Origin: Bradysia coprophila
Lineage: Eukaryota; Arthropoda; Insecta; Diptera; Sciaridae
Direction of reading: 5' to 3'
Assembly: GCF_014529535.1 (NCBI RefSeq)
Contig: NW_023503493.1
Coordinates: forward strand, 8,712,001 to 8,776,000
DNA: 64,000 nucleotides
Part shown: piece after piece, positions 30,966-43,263 of the stretch
Layout: every line of letters starts with the position of its first letter
Position numbering within the stretch: the first letter of the stretch is position 1
Notes under the pieces: generated by a model
Told to the model about the DNA's origin: nothing
Database searches by the model: none
Seen by the model: only the letters and a program-made list of their open reading frames with translations
Translations under genes and position numbers: made by a program

Positions 30966-33900
30966 CAATACTTCGCAGAATGGATCGCTTATTTTTGTCA
31001 CCGTTGACGATAACAGATGACAAGCCGTTTTTCAAGCGTCGAATTTGCTAACTTTCGCGTGAACTTATTTCTGATGGAACGGAACAATGTATGGTCAGAT
31101 CGTTTAACACTCTGGTGTAGCTCAAGAAATACATATATTTGTCCCACTGATTTAATATTTCTCTTAAGAAGAAATTACGCTCTTTAAACCACTGATGTCG
31201 TCTCTCTCCTCTCTCTATTACCTACAATCATCAACAATACCACAACACACTACTGTGATGTGCAGATGATAGTTAGGTAATTCTTTGATGTATTAATATA
31301 CTCTCCGCCATAAAAAATATTTATTCAAAATAAACAACATATCAAATCACAAACTAATGACGACAGACATGTAAAAAGTTGAATGTTCGAGGTGAACAGA
31401 AAATAATAAAAAAAAAGAAAAAAAAAAATCAAAGTCTGAAGAGTGGTCACATATCGAACTTGTGTGTGCTTTGCAGTTGTGCAGTGAATGTATTACCATC
31501 AAAGCGACAACATTATTAACACACAATCTTTGATTATACGCGAGAAATCGAAATTTACCTCAGTTCATTAACAGCGGAGTTCTCCATGGTTTTTAACCAA
31601 CATATTTATCAAAACCTTAACAGTTTTGTTGTCATTTAAGGTAAAAGACTGGTTAAAGTGTAGTGATTGTAATACCGGATCATTATTCGAATTATATACT
31701 TGTACTTGATACAATCCGAATGTGTGTTCGGTACGTCATTACTTGTATGATTAATCGTCGATAAAAATTAAGCAATCGTCATACGCACCACCGGAGAAAG
31801 TACAACCGGACATTTATTATATACATCGCGAAATTATTGAATATATGATTCGAAGAGATTCTTCGGTCGAAAAAAAAGTCAAGTAAAATTTTTATGATTC
31901 AAATGAAATGACCAACGCTTAAGTATAATTTTGTCCATCGAAGTGATAGTACTTTTCCTATAAAAAACAAAACAAAGACGCGAAGAGTTCCATTGTGATA
32001 TTATTTACCTTGAGATTGTTGACCAGAGACAGTAATTTTGTGTTTTGTAAATTGGATCGTTAAAAATTATGATTGCAGTAGAAATTTGAAGATCAAAGGC
32101 GCACAAGTAATTCAATGGATGTACGTGAATGTATTTCGATATAATTTATGTAAGTAACGGCTGTCTACTGTACTACCATACGACTAACTAATTTTAACCG
32201 GAATGTCCAGTCAACAGTAGTTATATCAATAGTACTGTCTTGTTGGGATGGATTTGTTGTTACGACGCGACAGGTGGAAAGTTTGTATTTCGAGTCAGAG
32301 TTGAGGGCTTTATCACAGGGCTTATTTTTGTGAATTTTATTTTGAAAATTCCAAAAAATTGAATGATAAGACGTTTCGACCACTGTTTCGATCTGTGAAA
32401 TACGTCTTTCGACGTTTTGCATTAACATTCAAAAAGTTCAAAAATACCATTTCTCATCAGGCCATGGCGACAGTAGTACTCGATACACTCATACACTCTA
32501 TCGAACACTATACTGATTTGCTCACGAAAAAGTTTAGCGAATCATAAAAAAACTCAAAAAAAAAAATCCGAAGTAAAACGGTATTTTACATGCATGCGGC
32601 CAGAAAAATGCTCTTGATCGTTTTCGGGACAGGCCCGTAATGACGGACTTTCTGGCCGCAAGCATGAAACATCTAATTTTTCACATATCGTAATTTTCTG
32701 CAACTAATTTCATTAAATTAATGACGGAAATGTTAGATTTTTTTCCTGGGTGTTATAGACACCTGTAGATTGATTTTCGTGGCGAGGTCACATAAGAAGT
32801 TAATTTAGAAGAAGAAAAAAACGTAAAATAAAGCAGAAAATTTGAAGGACATTTATAATATAAGGTATGAATGATCGAGAAAAGACAAAATTGCACACAG
32901 CAAAATTGTCAACCGATAAGTTAATTTCTGTTCTTGAAGTTAATGGAGAAAAGTTTTTATTGGAAATTGCGTACATCGTGAATTGAAATCGCATGAACGC
33001 TGAACACACATTCATTGATCCGAAAGTCATTGTACACACAAGTTTCTAATCGTTTGTTGCACAACAAAAGCGTCAATTTAATGGTAATCCTCTATTTATG
33101 TTTACTTTTACACCAATGAAATTTCCAGAAAGACGAATTGTTTGTCCCTTTTATTTACTTGCTGTTTCAAAATAAATACCATCAGTTAGTGCTACTGTGT
33201 CTGTTACTTCTTTTGAGCTAAGTATTTTCGACAGATTGATAAAAAATCTTTTACTTCAATTGTTTCAACAAACATTTTTATAAAGTCCGAATCCACTGAA
33301 ACATATCACTCTTGTTCTGTTGTTGCTGTCGATAACATATGAAATTTGTTTCAGTAGATTCAGTAGATGGGAAGTTAAAAGTGGAGGAACAGCCCTGAGT
33401 GTTTTCGAGTAAATTTCATCCGATTTATTAATTTTTGTTTTATTCGGAAGATAAATGAATGCCGACCAGAATGTTATTAAAAAAGATGTAAATTTGGGCC
33501 CATGTACTCAGGCCGCTACTCGGCTCTTATTTTGCTAATTTTTTCGGAAAGATGATTTGAGATTTGGTAATACGCACGGTCTGCTACGTCCTCCACACGT
33601 TTTTTTTTCTTGAAATCCTAAACCAAGTCTTCAGTGTCAAGAACTTTGCTAATATCTTGACAAATCAATTAAACCATCAAAATTGAGATATCCTCTAATC
33701 AGCGATGACCCAGTTTTTTGTTACCATACGGAGACTGATGAATACATATCACCAAAACATCAGACTTGGCTAAAATACCAATTCGATAATTAATTTAAAT
33801 ATTTTTGCCTCGTGCGTTTTTCATCTTTCGATTTGGCCATTAAACTAGTTTAACTTCAGTATAAATAAAACCACGATAATTTATATTCATTTCGAGAATA

Positions 33901-34806
33901 TTATTGTTATACATTCAAAGTTGATTGAATTCTTTCGCTTTTTTTATCGTAGGTCACATTAGAGCCAAGCGTGTATGTATAATCAAGTGGTTTATTTGTC
34001 GTCATCTAACCATCAATTATGGCTATTTAGACCTTGAAATAATATGCCTAGCCTAACCAATCTATATTGACCCATATGAGAAAGACCAATCTATTGACTC
34101 AATGGTGTAATAGTAATCGCTTGTCTTTATGTAGACAGCATATATGATGAATGACATCTGAAGAGATGGTTCACGTTACACACAATCGTTTCAATTAGGT
34201 AGGACATTATCGGTCGTGATGTGTTTATTTGAACGATGCAGTCATTTTCGTAAACTTTCTGTTTGTTTAACTCGTGGACGTTTTTGATTTGAATGAATTT
34301 TTATCGTTTAGCATGTCAGTAAAAGTGTTCTATACACCGAAAATCTATCACATCAAATTCAATCTATGGCATCGGGTACTATACACGAGCTTATTGATTT
34401 TACACTTCCCAATATATATCAACTCAACATCGTAATCTCGTTATTCAACCAATTTTTGAATTAAATATTGTTTGCTATATATGAAAGTTTCTACCAGTTT
34501 ATTTTGTATTGCTGAACATATATCAACAGTAAAATGGTAATTATTTTGTGGCACGCACGTAATTCTGATTAACAATGAATGGAAGTACAAATAATTCACA
34601 GTTCAACGAACAACATGCTTGTGATGATGACTAAAAAGTTGATTACTTCCATTACAAAGTCTATTTCATAAGAAAAATGCAAGCGCATTCTTGAGCTATT
34701 TGCGAAATTGACACGAATCGTATCGATCGGATATATAAATTACGTCATTTGCTTGCTAATTTATTGTGGGTTGGTTGAAGTACGAGGCGACGGCGAGTGA
34801 CGAAAT
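30966..34806. other. Long AT-rich intergenic region, no gene recognised
   Basis: Only short unsupported frames. A hairpin at 32589-32668 (ATGCGGCCAGAAA with TTTCTGGCCGCA) is MITE-like. CT-rich run near 31200-31220. Confidence 0.45.
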
Positions 34807-34814
34807 TATATAAG
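34807..34814 (+). promoter_or_regulatory. TATA box, candidate promoter of the Thr/Pro-rich secreted protein
   Basis: TATATAAG with CAACACTTTACATACGTCG about 20-30 bp downstream. The coding exon at 37080 follows a splice acceptor (TTTTCCAG), so an upstream non-coding exon is expected; the space between is filled by repeats. Inference. Confidence 0.35.
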
Positions 34815-35164
34815 CCGAAGCAACACTTTACATACGTCGTTTCTCTTACCACTGTTGCCAATTATTTTTGGATGTGTGCCCACTTCTAGCGGTACTATCT
34901 CTTAATCTATGTACCGATCGAGGGAGATTAGGGAAAGTATTTAGAACAGCACTCATTTTCATATTATGTTCGGAACAGGTTTGGGTTGACTCAAAATCTG
35001 TTATTGACCTGAACCTCAATATAAGATTTCAGGTTCCACCTGAGCCTGATGTGAACCTGAAATGATTTGATCTGATCTAAACTTAACCTGAAATTTCAAT
35101 TTCGGGTTTGACCTGGACTTGGTGGAAGAATTTCGGGCTACCGAACGCAAGCTGATCTCATCTA

Positions 35165-36935
35165 AACAAGGCATCAGAACAGTCGGAGCGTTTGCTGCGA
35201 CTTAGCCCCGTACAACCCGTAATCCTATTTCGTCCGCAACCATAATACGTCCGTAGCCCTAATAAGCCCGGAACCCTAATACGTCTACAACCGTCTAATG
35301 CGTCTGTTACCAAAATGCAAGTCAAGTTGGGCATGGTCAAATTTACTGAAAGTGTTCATTTTTAAAATTGCGCAGAGCGCAATTACGAAAGCCCGTACGA
35401 AGTACCTCTCAAATAAAACCAACAATTTACGACATTCTTTTAGAAACCCAAAATTTTTTGCCAACTTTCCATTGGGTATTCAATTATCTCTCAAATAAAA
35501 CAAAATCTAGCAAAATCGGATGAGATTTACTCGATTTATGTGCAAAAAACACTTAGGGCCGCGTAGCTAGCGCAAAATGGCTGGTGGACGCCAAATTTCC
35601 TGCAGGGGCATGGAAAAATCAGGAACGTGATTGCGAATCCTGTGTTTAGCATGCCTAGGGACAGGCTGACGCCGGTAGTTGACTTTACCAGGAACTTTGA
35701 TGTTAGGTTCCCAGGCAGACAGGACTGGCTAAACGGCTGGCCCACAGATCTGCATAGGGAAGGTAAAGTCATATTTACCGACGGATCTAAAACCTCGGTA
35801 GGGACCGGAGCCGGCGTTTTCAGACCAGAAAGCGAAGAAGGCAGCTGGTTCCACCTGGGTAAGTTTGCCAGCGTCCCCCAGGCGGAAGTCTTCGCAGTGC
35901 TCAAAGGAGTTCAAGAAGCTCTGCCTTTGGGAACGCAAGGAGAGGACGTAACGGTCTGTATCGATAACGAGGGGATGATAAAAGCAATATCGTCACCCGT
36001 AACGATCTCCAAGCTAATCAAAGAATGTAAAGACTACCTAAACTCGGTGGGTCAAAATAACCGGATTTGCTTGGTTTGGGTCCCCGCACACTCTGGCGTG
36101 GATGGAAACGAGAAGGCGGATGAGCTTGCCAAAGCAGGCTCTGCTGCTCTCGTAGACGGGCTTGAACCGTACCTACCAATACCCGATTCGATATGCGCAA
36201 AAGCGAGATCGAAATGGGTGGAGGGTAAACACTTGGAGCGCTGGAATGCGTACGAGGGAGGCGCTCACACGAAGCGATTCTTCCCGAGGCCGAACGCTAG
36301 ATGGGCTAAAGATTTGCTCAGCATGGACCGGAAATGCATAAGGAGAGTGGTTGGTGCAATTACTGGACACTGCGGGCTGATCGTGCCACCCTGATAAAAA
36401 ATATCGGATGAGATTTACTCGATTTATGTGCAAAAAAACACTTAGGGCCGAGTACCGACCTTTGAGCCCTCCCAACAAGCCCACGTTGCATCTTACCCAA
36501 AAACAATGTTCAGCAACTTTGTTCTACTCGTCAATACCTTTCATTTGATATATCACAAGCAGCCATTGCGTGCGTATTTCGGTAGATATCGTCGAAAGAC
36601 TGAAAAACACCTATAGGGCCCTAGCTCTGGAAGGGCCGACCCTACCATGTCCATTTTCGAACTTGACCTTACTTTTGTCGATACCAATCGGGGAAAAAAG
36701 AATTTTGAAAAAAGGTTGTGATTTACTCACTCTAGGGGGGTCACAGACGGACGGATGGACGGACGGACGGACGGACATTTTTTTTATTGCGGATTCGTAG
36801 TCTATGAACATAACCAAATGCTTTGCCCTTACTGTCTCCTTCCAATTCGACGTGTTACAAACGGCATTTCAGGCTCAGAACCTGAAGTTCTAATTCAGGT
36901 TCGGGTCATAGTCAAGTTACGGCCCAATCCGTTTT
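35165..36935 (+). repeat. Dispersed repeat family, copy B, interrupted
   Basis: Begins CAGAACAGTCGGAGCG (also at the outer end of copy A), with a degenerate array of CCNTAATACGTCCG-like units at 35220-35300 and GCGCAATTACGAA...CCCGTACGAAG (shared with 8230-8280). After an insertion it resumes with GGGCCGAGTACCGACC, the (GGAC)n run 36749-36776 (as ACGGACGG), and ends CCAATTCGACGTGTTACAAACG as does copy C. No ORF of its own. Confidence 0.7.
35562..36412 (+). mobile_element. Truncated non-LTR retrotransposon fragment with RNase H domain, between 47 bp direct repeats
   Basis: The open frame runs from the insert edge to the stop at 36392-36394 (255 codons from GTG 35627). RNase H with all four acidic residues: FTDGSK, QAEVFAVLKG, CIDNEGMIKAI and GNEKADELAKAG, plus VWVPAHSGVDGNE and a C-terminal KCIRRVVGAITGHCGL typical of jockey/R1-like elements. 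It is cut off right after GHCGL, before the zinc-knuckle-like end of such ORFs, and has no reverse transcriptase. Flanks 35515-35561 and 36413-36450 (starting ATCGGATGAGATTTACTCGA, ending TTAGGGCCG) are nearly identical and belong to the host repeat, so they look like a long target duplication. An isolated piece, not an autonomous element. GC content is clearly higher than the surroundings. Confidence 0.85.
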
Positions 36936-37079
36936 GAATTTATGAAACAGGATAACTATAATCAATGACCCACTTAAATCGCCTGTTCTGTAATCTAACG
37001 AGAATGGGCCCCGTAAACTTTTACCGTAAAAAAAATTCAAAATTCTTTCATCTATTTTCCAGTACATTCATCAAGCAAA

Positions 37080-39268
37080 ATGTTCCGCAAACATTTAATA
37101 TTAATCACAATCCTTCCAATGGTGATACTGATCACTAGTGGGACACCGGCAGCGCATCCGCGCATCTACAATCCACAAACGTTTGTATCACCGAACGATA
37201 TAAACGATCTTGAGCAGGAACATGTGAAACGAGCTATGTCAGATGTGGCCACAACGATAAAGGAAGTTCAAAAACTACTTGAGACTGATCCAACATTACC
37301 ACGATTAACGAGGTATAATTGACTGTGTTTTTTGTAACAATTTAAAGAAACCAAACGAAACCGACGTTCATGTTGAATTACAGAGGTGAAATCGAAGAAT
37401 TGTTCGAAAATGTGACGAAAGAAGAATACGAAAAGAGTTTGCGACAAGGTGACCGCGATCGAGCCAAACATATGAGGGCATTGATGTTGGTGCTTCCATA
37501 CAACACAAACAATAATTCCGATTTGCAGGTAAAAGTGAAAATGAGTAATCTTGACCTCTGTAGCGAAATTTACGTTAAATTAAAATTTAAGGAACTGTAC
37601 ACGCGACCACCAGTCACCCGAGTGGTTAACGACGGTGCCAAAACGCAGAAACTGCAAACCATTGTGGTTCAGCCTGAAGATGTTGATCCTAAATCATCCG
37701 GAAAAAATGCAACCACGTACAAGCCCACATTGGTAATTCGTCGACCCAGCACCCCGCGACCAACAACTTTCCATCCAAAGTCACCACTCATCCAAAGACC
37801 AGTTGCTACTACAACAACCACAACAACTAGTACTACAACCACATCCATTCCAAGCGCGGCATCTAAGCTACCAACATACACAGCTGACCGACCACCAGCT
37901 CCATTCAAAACTCAGCCAATAATCAGAGAAAACGTTAAGGACTTGCTAGCAACCATAGGCTTAACACAAGAACTAGTTCCCACCACAACTCCCAAGCCCG
38001 AAATGACGGAAGAGCTGAAAGAATTGTTAAAATCATTCGGTCTTCTCACTAATGAAGAACCACCAAAACATGTTGGAGCGGTCGAAACGATCCAAGAAGA
38101 ATTTGAACCGATAGCATCCAGTCTGATTCGAGACGAGCCAACATACGTCAATGAATTCCAGCCGTTACCTTCACCGAAGTATCGCATGAACCCTGGACCA
38201 GAACTGACACCATACGACTATCAATCGTTCAAGCCGTTACCTATTCCTGAAGAATCGCCGGTTGATGGGGATATGGAGGAATTTCTGAAATCGTTTGGAT
38301 TGTTCGATGGCAATGTTAGAGGCAAGAAGTCATTGCACATGGAGGAGGACGCGAATACGCAATATCCATTGGAAATGCTCAGTGCAACGGAGAGACCTAC
38401 GTATGTGAAAATGGAAAAAATGCCAGAGGTTAGCGTCGATTTCCTAGCACCTGATTTGATATCTGTGCTGGAGAACATTGGTATAACAAACGTGAAGACA
38501 AATCGCGAAAAATCTTACGACAGGGGATTGTTGAAGTATGACTTATCAATGGCCGACAACAGCATTCGAAGAAGTAGCGAACACATCGACGATGAAACAT
38601 ATATCGACAATGCTAACAAAAGAAGACAACCTGAAGATGTCACAATGAGAATGGCAAACAACCAAGCCCTTACCGACGAAGATTTTGGTAAATTACAGCA
38701 GCTGCTGGAAACAATAAAGAAACTTGATAAACTGAATGCTACCTTGACGGACGAAGAAATCGAATCGTTAAACTTGAACAATTTCAATCTTAGTGAATCG
38801 TTATTAGCTCAGATGGGTCCCAATCCCATCGATAATACGGAATTCGACGACAGGAAAAACGAAGTCAAGCGACAGTCTGACGAGACGACCGATAGTCCGA
38901 ATCCATTTCGATTTACTTTGGACCTACAAGCTACAACCGAAGAGTATAATGGAAAAGGCGACTTCTTGAATTTAACATCAGTTGCAACAACCGCTGAACC
39001 GGAAGCGGAGACGACAGAAGTGGCTAAAACTTCCACCACAACAACAACGTCCACCGAAGAGCCAAGGCGTAATGGTTTAGAGGATTCATTCGGTAGCTTG
39101 GATCCAGTTACCGAGGAACCATTGCCTCCGCCACGACGCAATGGGTTTTATTTTCTGGCCGATTGGAATTCCTTTTTAGAAGTTGGAGAGGATCCAGACA
39201 AGGTGGTAGTGCGATTCGATCCGAAAGTTGGTGATCCAAGTAGATTTTTGAAAGTTACTGTGCCGTAA
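37080..39268 (+). CDS. Secreted Thr/Pro-rich protein with repeated short leucine motifs, function unknown
   Basis: Exons 37080-37312, 37384-37528 and 37592-39268, 684 residues. Signal peptide MFRKHLILITILPMVILITS. N-terminal acidic helical part (NDLEQEHVKRAMSDVATTI; ELFENVTKEEYEKSLRQGD), then a Pro/Thr region with poly-Thr (about 150-165) likely O-glycosylated. A spaced motif appears four times: DLLATIGLTQE, ELLKSFGLLTN, EFLKSFGLFDG and VLENIGITN. A second Thr-rich patch follows, then a compact C-terminus FYFLADWNSFLEVGEDPDK and VVVRFDPKVGDPSRFLKVTV. The middle intron (37529-37591, 63 bp) has no stop and a length divisible by three, so retention would add 21 residues. I do not recognise the family; the layout suggests an extracellular-matrix or cuticle-associated protein, which is inference. 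AATAAA at 39357. Confidence 0.8.
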
Positions 39269-39356
39269 GGAGTGGGCTAACAAGCAGACAGCTCGAGTGA
39301 AATTAATTTATTATTTTTTGTATGGTGCTAATTTAGTAGGATTGATTCGTCTTAAT

Positions 39357-39362
39357 AATAAA
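39357..39362 (+). terminator. Polyadenylation signal of the Thr/Pro-rich protein gene
   Basis: AATAAA about 90 bp after the stop codon. Confidence 0.6.
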
Positions 39363-40249
39363 GATGGGATGACTGTGACGACTTGTTTTTTTCGTCTTCC
39401 GATTTTAGCTGCAGATCATTAACCATCCGATGAAGTAATATAGCGGAATGTTTCTCACTGTATGCAACAAATTAATTATTTTACTTTCAATGTTCTTCGT
39501 TGCTCATTATCTGATGGTTCAGTTACATAATGAAATCCATTAGAATTGCATATGACTCTGGTGTATTATTCATAAACGGAAATGTTTTGCAACAAAAACG
39601 AAAGACTCGAAGAAAGCATAATGTCTGATAATTAGCTGGAAGCGAAAATGGAAAAACCGTTGATGCAAATGCGACATGAAAACTTTTGTTTTAACTGGCT
39701 CAAATTGTGGAGAACGTAATAGCGGATGTAAACGAAATTCGGTCTTGAAGATTTTTTTTTCGAAAGGGTACCCGAGCACTCTTTTGGACGAGATTTTTTT
39801 ACACTTGTGAAAGTAGAAATAACATTTCTGAACTGAAATACTGCAGCAATTACGCTGCAACAAAAGAATGGCGATTTCATTTGTTGTCGACAACGTTGAC
39901 TAAAATAAGCTGAAGGTTGAACAAAGTCTAATTAAAAGTGTAATGCAAAGTAATTTTTTCTCCGAAGAGTCCAAAAAAATGTTGTTGTGACCTAATGATG
40001 TTTAAAGTAAAGTTGATAAAAAGCATGCCTATATTGTCAGTAGAATGACATGCGTGGTATCATTGGAAAGCTAGTGACATGAGCTACCCGACACACAAAC
40101 AAAAATAGGAAAGATGTTTGATCCAGATCTGTTAAAATGGCATAAACTTTCAATTTATCTCAAAAACCACCTGCCGACTTTTCTATTTCTTTAGGACAAA
40201 AATGATCAGGAGATCATTACCAATAGTAATTAAGCAAAAACATAGCTAA
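39363..40249. other. Intergenic, nothing recognised
   Basis: Only antisense frames without domain features. Confidence 0.4.
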
Positions 40250-41462
40250 CGCCGACCCGTACGAAACACCTATTCGTATCAAAAGCCTTTAATGTGAAAC
40301 TCTTCATTTCTCTTACTTCATTTTCTTCTCTGCTGAAAAACTATTCTCCCTTTAAAATCACTTACATTATCCACTCTTTGCCTTGTTATCATATACAATT
40401 AAATTGCCGGAGGCAATATAGACAGCCCCGTACGAAGACAAATTTCATAAATTCCTATTTAAACAGCTATATACCGCTTTATTTAACTATATTTCACTAT
40501 AAATAAACATTTCACAGATAAATATATGCTATTATATAGCTCTATATGCCTGTATATAGCTCAATATAGCTGTATATAGGTATATGTCCGTATATGGAAT
40601 CCCTGAAACCCCACACACATAACAAATTATTTCCATGTTAACAGAAACTCTCTAAGTATCATTTTTCCCAAGATATTTCTATTTTACTAAAATCCAATAT
40701 GGCCGCCGGCAGCCATTTTGTTAGGAGACCGGAAATAGTACCGACGCTTTACATTCGTTAATACCTTTCAAACAAACAAAAATTCATGAAATTCGGTCAA
40801 AATTTACTCGAGATATTGTCAAAATACACCACGTTCACTGTACTTCCGAGTAGCCAGATAAGAGCTCACTCCAAGAGACCTAGCTCACGCTCCGGAGAAC
40901 ATAATTTCATAAATTTTTTTTCCCTGATTGGTACGGTCAATACCTATCTAATAAAGCTAAAACAGACGAAATATGTTCAAATGTGGCCGACCTACAAGCA
41001 AAAACTGCTTGCCGCCCTGTGCCTGTTCCACACCAAGGGGTCTAACTCTCGAGTCGGTCATCCGATTTCCATAAACTTTTTTTTTGTCGATCGGTATTGT
41101 AAATACCTTTTATTTGACGTATCACTTACAAGTTTAACGTTTAAATGTCCGGAGATATCTTCGAAAAACCGTAAAGCACTTATTGGGCCACAGCTCGAGG
41201 GGGGCGATCCAAAATCACTCATCTTCGAACTTAGCCTGTCTTTTGACATTACCAAACGGGAAAAAAAAGAATTTTCAAAATCGGATGCGTTTTACTCAAG
41301 TTATCGTGCAGACAGACAGACGGACAGACGGACATTTTTTTTTCGCGGATTTGGCATCTCTAGACAACCACAATAGGTTTCCCCTTACTCAGGGAGTCCA
41401 ATTCGACGTGTTACAAACGTATGCGTAAACCTATAAGACCCCAGTACTTCGTACGGGTCTAA
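40250..41462 (+). repeat. Dispersed repeat family, copy C (longest uninterrupted)
   Basis: Bounded by GACCCGTACGAA-type sequence (about 40255) and CTTCGTACGGGTC (about 41447-41459), which are inverted relative to each other. The interior carries ATATAGCTGTATATAG repeats (40530-40590), blocks shared in reverse with 7725-8160, the (GACA/GACG)n run 41311-41333, a T run, and CCAATTCGACGTGTTACAAACG. The 196-codon frame at 40786-41376 is not gene-like. Confidence 0.7.
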
Positions 41463-42508
41463 AAATTACTTTGCGTTACACTTTTAATTAGACAATTAGA
41501 CCGTGACACACTATGAAAATGGGACTCTCGGACTGGTCGACTAAGTCATCTATATGTGACCTCCCCAAATTCTTACTAAATTTTTAGGCAATTCACTGTG
41601 ACGCCATCTAATGCGTTTGAGCTGGACTTTCTAATTGGTAAAGGACGAAGGTAAAGAAACAAAGAATCACTCTCATTCTAGAAAATTCTTGTCTAGTTCC
41701 CTTAATTGTTAAAAAAACGGATAACGCTCAATTGGTTGTTACAAGAATGTTAAAAATGACAATTATTTTTAGATGTTTGTCCACTTCCTATCCACTCTAT
41801 TTTATGGCCTTACTTTAGAGAATGCACGCCGTAAGTGCACCTCTGAATTTGAATTTTAAGTGAACGAATGAGTAAAAATTGAACCGAAAGGTATGTTCCA
41901 TTTTGAATTTTAGGCGCACTTACAGCTTGAATGGACTTTCAAAAATTAAAATAAAAGAATGTTTCAACGTTTTTTGATAAATTCAACAGTCAAGGGGCCT
42001 GGCCTACCCATGAGATGAAATATAGGTAATATATGGCGTTAAAATTCTATAATTTAGATATGGATATGCAAAATTTGTTCAAATGGATGTTGTTCAAACA
42101 ATTAAGAAGATTTTTACGAATTTTTGAATAGAAATCCATCCATTCTCACAGTAATTTCATCTGATGTGAAAGTCTGACTTTATCGTTCAGAAAATAGTGC
42201 TTGAAATTTGTCGCGAATGAGTGATCAAATTGCACATTGCAAATAATGTATACATCCTACCGAAAGTTTCATAATTTACTTTTATTCAGGCTGACGAACT
42301 GTACACATTGTAAAATGTCATGAATTAGATACTCAGCCGTTTTAATTAACAATTGCAATAACTGTCTGAGCAAAGCTTATCGTTTCAGCTCATTACCGAC
42401 AATACCACAACATGTACCGAAATATTTTTTGAACCGGTGGGTGGCGAATTAAAGTCGCATTTGCGTCTAGTTCTCCAATTAATTTAATTAAAATCTGATT
42501 GTTATTGT
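41463..42508. other. Intergenic, nothing recognised
   Basis: No ORF above background and no clear repeat. Confidence 0.4.
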
Positions 42509-42685
42509 AAAAAAAACCTTGGAACGAGCCGAACAATTCTTATGATCTGGAATTTTGATTACCCAACGCAAACCCAGTCAAATAAATCGACAAACATTTT
42601 GAATGCAAATTTAACCGATTTCTGTGATACAATTGGAAATTCCAGATCATACGAATTGTTCGGCTCGTTCCAAGGTTTTTTTTTT
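42509..42685. mobile_element. MITE, ~177 bp
   Basis: Arms AAAAAAAACCTTGGAACGAG then CCGAACAATTC(T)TATGATCTGGAATTT pair with the complement ending CTCGTTCCAAGGTTTTTTTT, ~45 bp with one or two mismatches. Confidence 0.75.
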
Positions 42686-42825
42686 AAATAATATCAAATT
42701 TTTATTAATTTAATTAAAGAAATAGATGCCCTTTTTCATATAGTTCGTTAATGTTTATAGTTTTCGGCAACAACGATTTTCTGTTATAGTAACTTTTAAT
42801 TGTCTTCGGCAATTGCCTAACATCG

Positions 42826-43161
42826 ATGGTATTTTACGACAATTTTTATGGTAAAGTGGTACACCCGTGTGGTTATGATGAAGCAGATAGGGACTTTGTA
42901 CTACAATTCGCCAACCAGATAGCCGATGTTGGAAATAATATTTTGGTTATCTTTTCACTTCTGTTTGATTTAAATATTGAGGATATTGTTAATCAAATTA
43001 TTGAAGCACTGAAACACGGTTTAAGTGCACCTGGTGTCTGTGATACACTGGCTAATTCTATTGCCAATCCAATTGCGGTAGAATTTCCTATCATTGGAGA
43101 AATTGTGCGACTTGCAGTCAAACAAGGTTGTGAGATAAGGAAGACAGATTTAGGATGTTAG
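42826..43161 (+). CDS. Orphan 111-residue protein, unknown
   Basis: ATG 42826 to TAG 43159-43161, with an in-frame stop at 42790 and no splice acceptor in between, so the frame is complete as a single exon. AATAAA sits at 43258, 97 bp downstream, as expected of a short transcript. Four cysteines (HPCGYD, PGVCDTL, KQGCEI, DLGC) and a largely amphipathic/hydrophobic centre (NNILVIFSLLFDLNIEDIVN; EFPIIGEIVRLAVKQ). No signal peptide, so secretion is doubtful unless the true first exon is missing. Family not recognised. It may be a decayed exon of a small Cys-rich secreted protein or a chance frame. Confidence 0.45.
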   Translation: MVFYDNFYGKVVHPCGYDEADRDFVLQFANQIADVGNNILVIFSLLFDLNIEDIVNQIIEALKHGLSAPGVCDTLANSIANPIAVEFPIIGEIVRLAVKQGCEIRKTDLGC

Positions 43162-43263
43162 ATGCATTCGAAACAAATTAAATTAAATTCACTTCGTCAT
43201 ACGAAAATGGTGCAGTTAGTGTCATACGTTATACATTTTTAATGTAAAAAATCGATAAATAAA

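Noticed and set aside
35220-35300. Degenerate repeat units considered as a CRISPR-like array
   Set aside because: Units are ~18 bp, imperfect and without spacers, inside a eukaryotic dispersed repeat.
40786-41376. 196-codon frame in the dispersed repeat
   Set aside because: Lies entirely in the repeat, and its reading frame is broken in the other copies.
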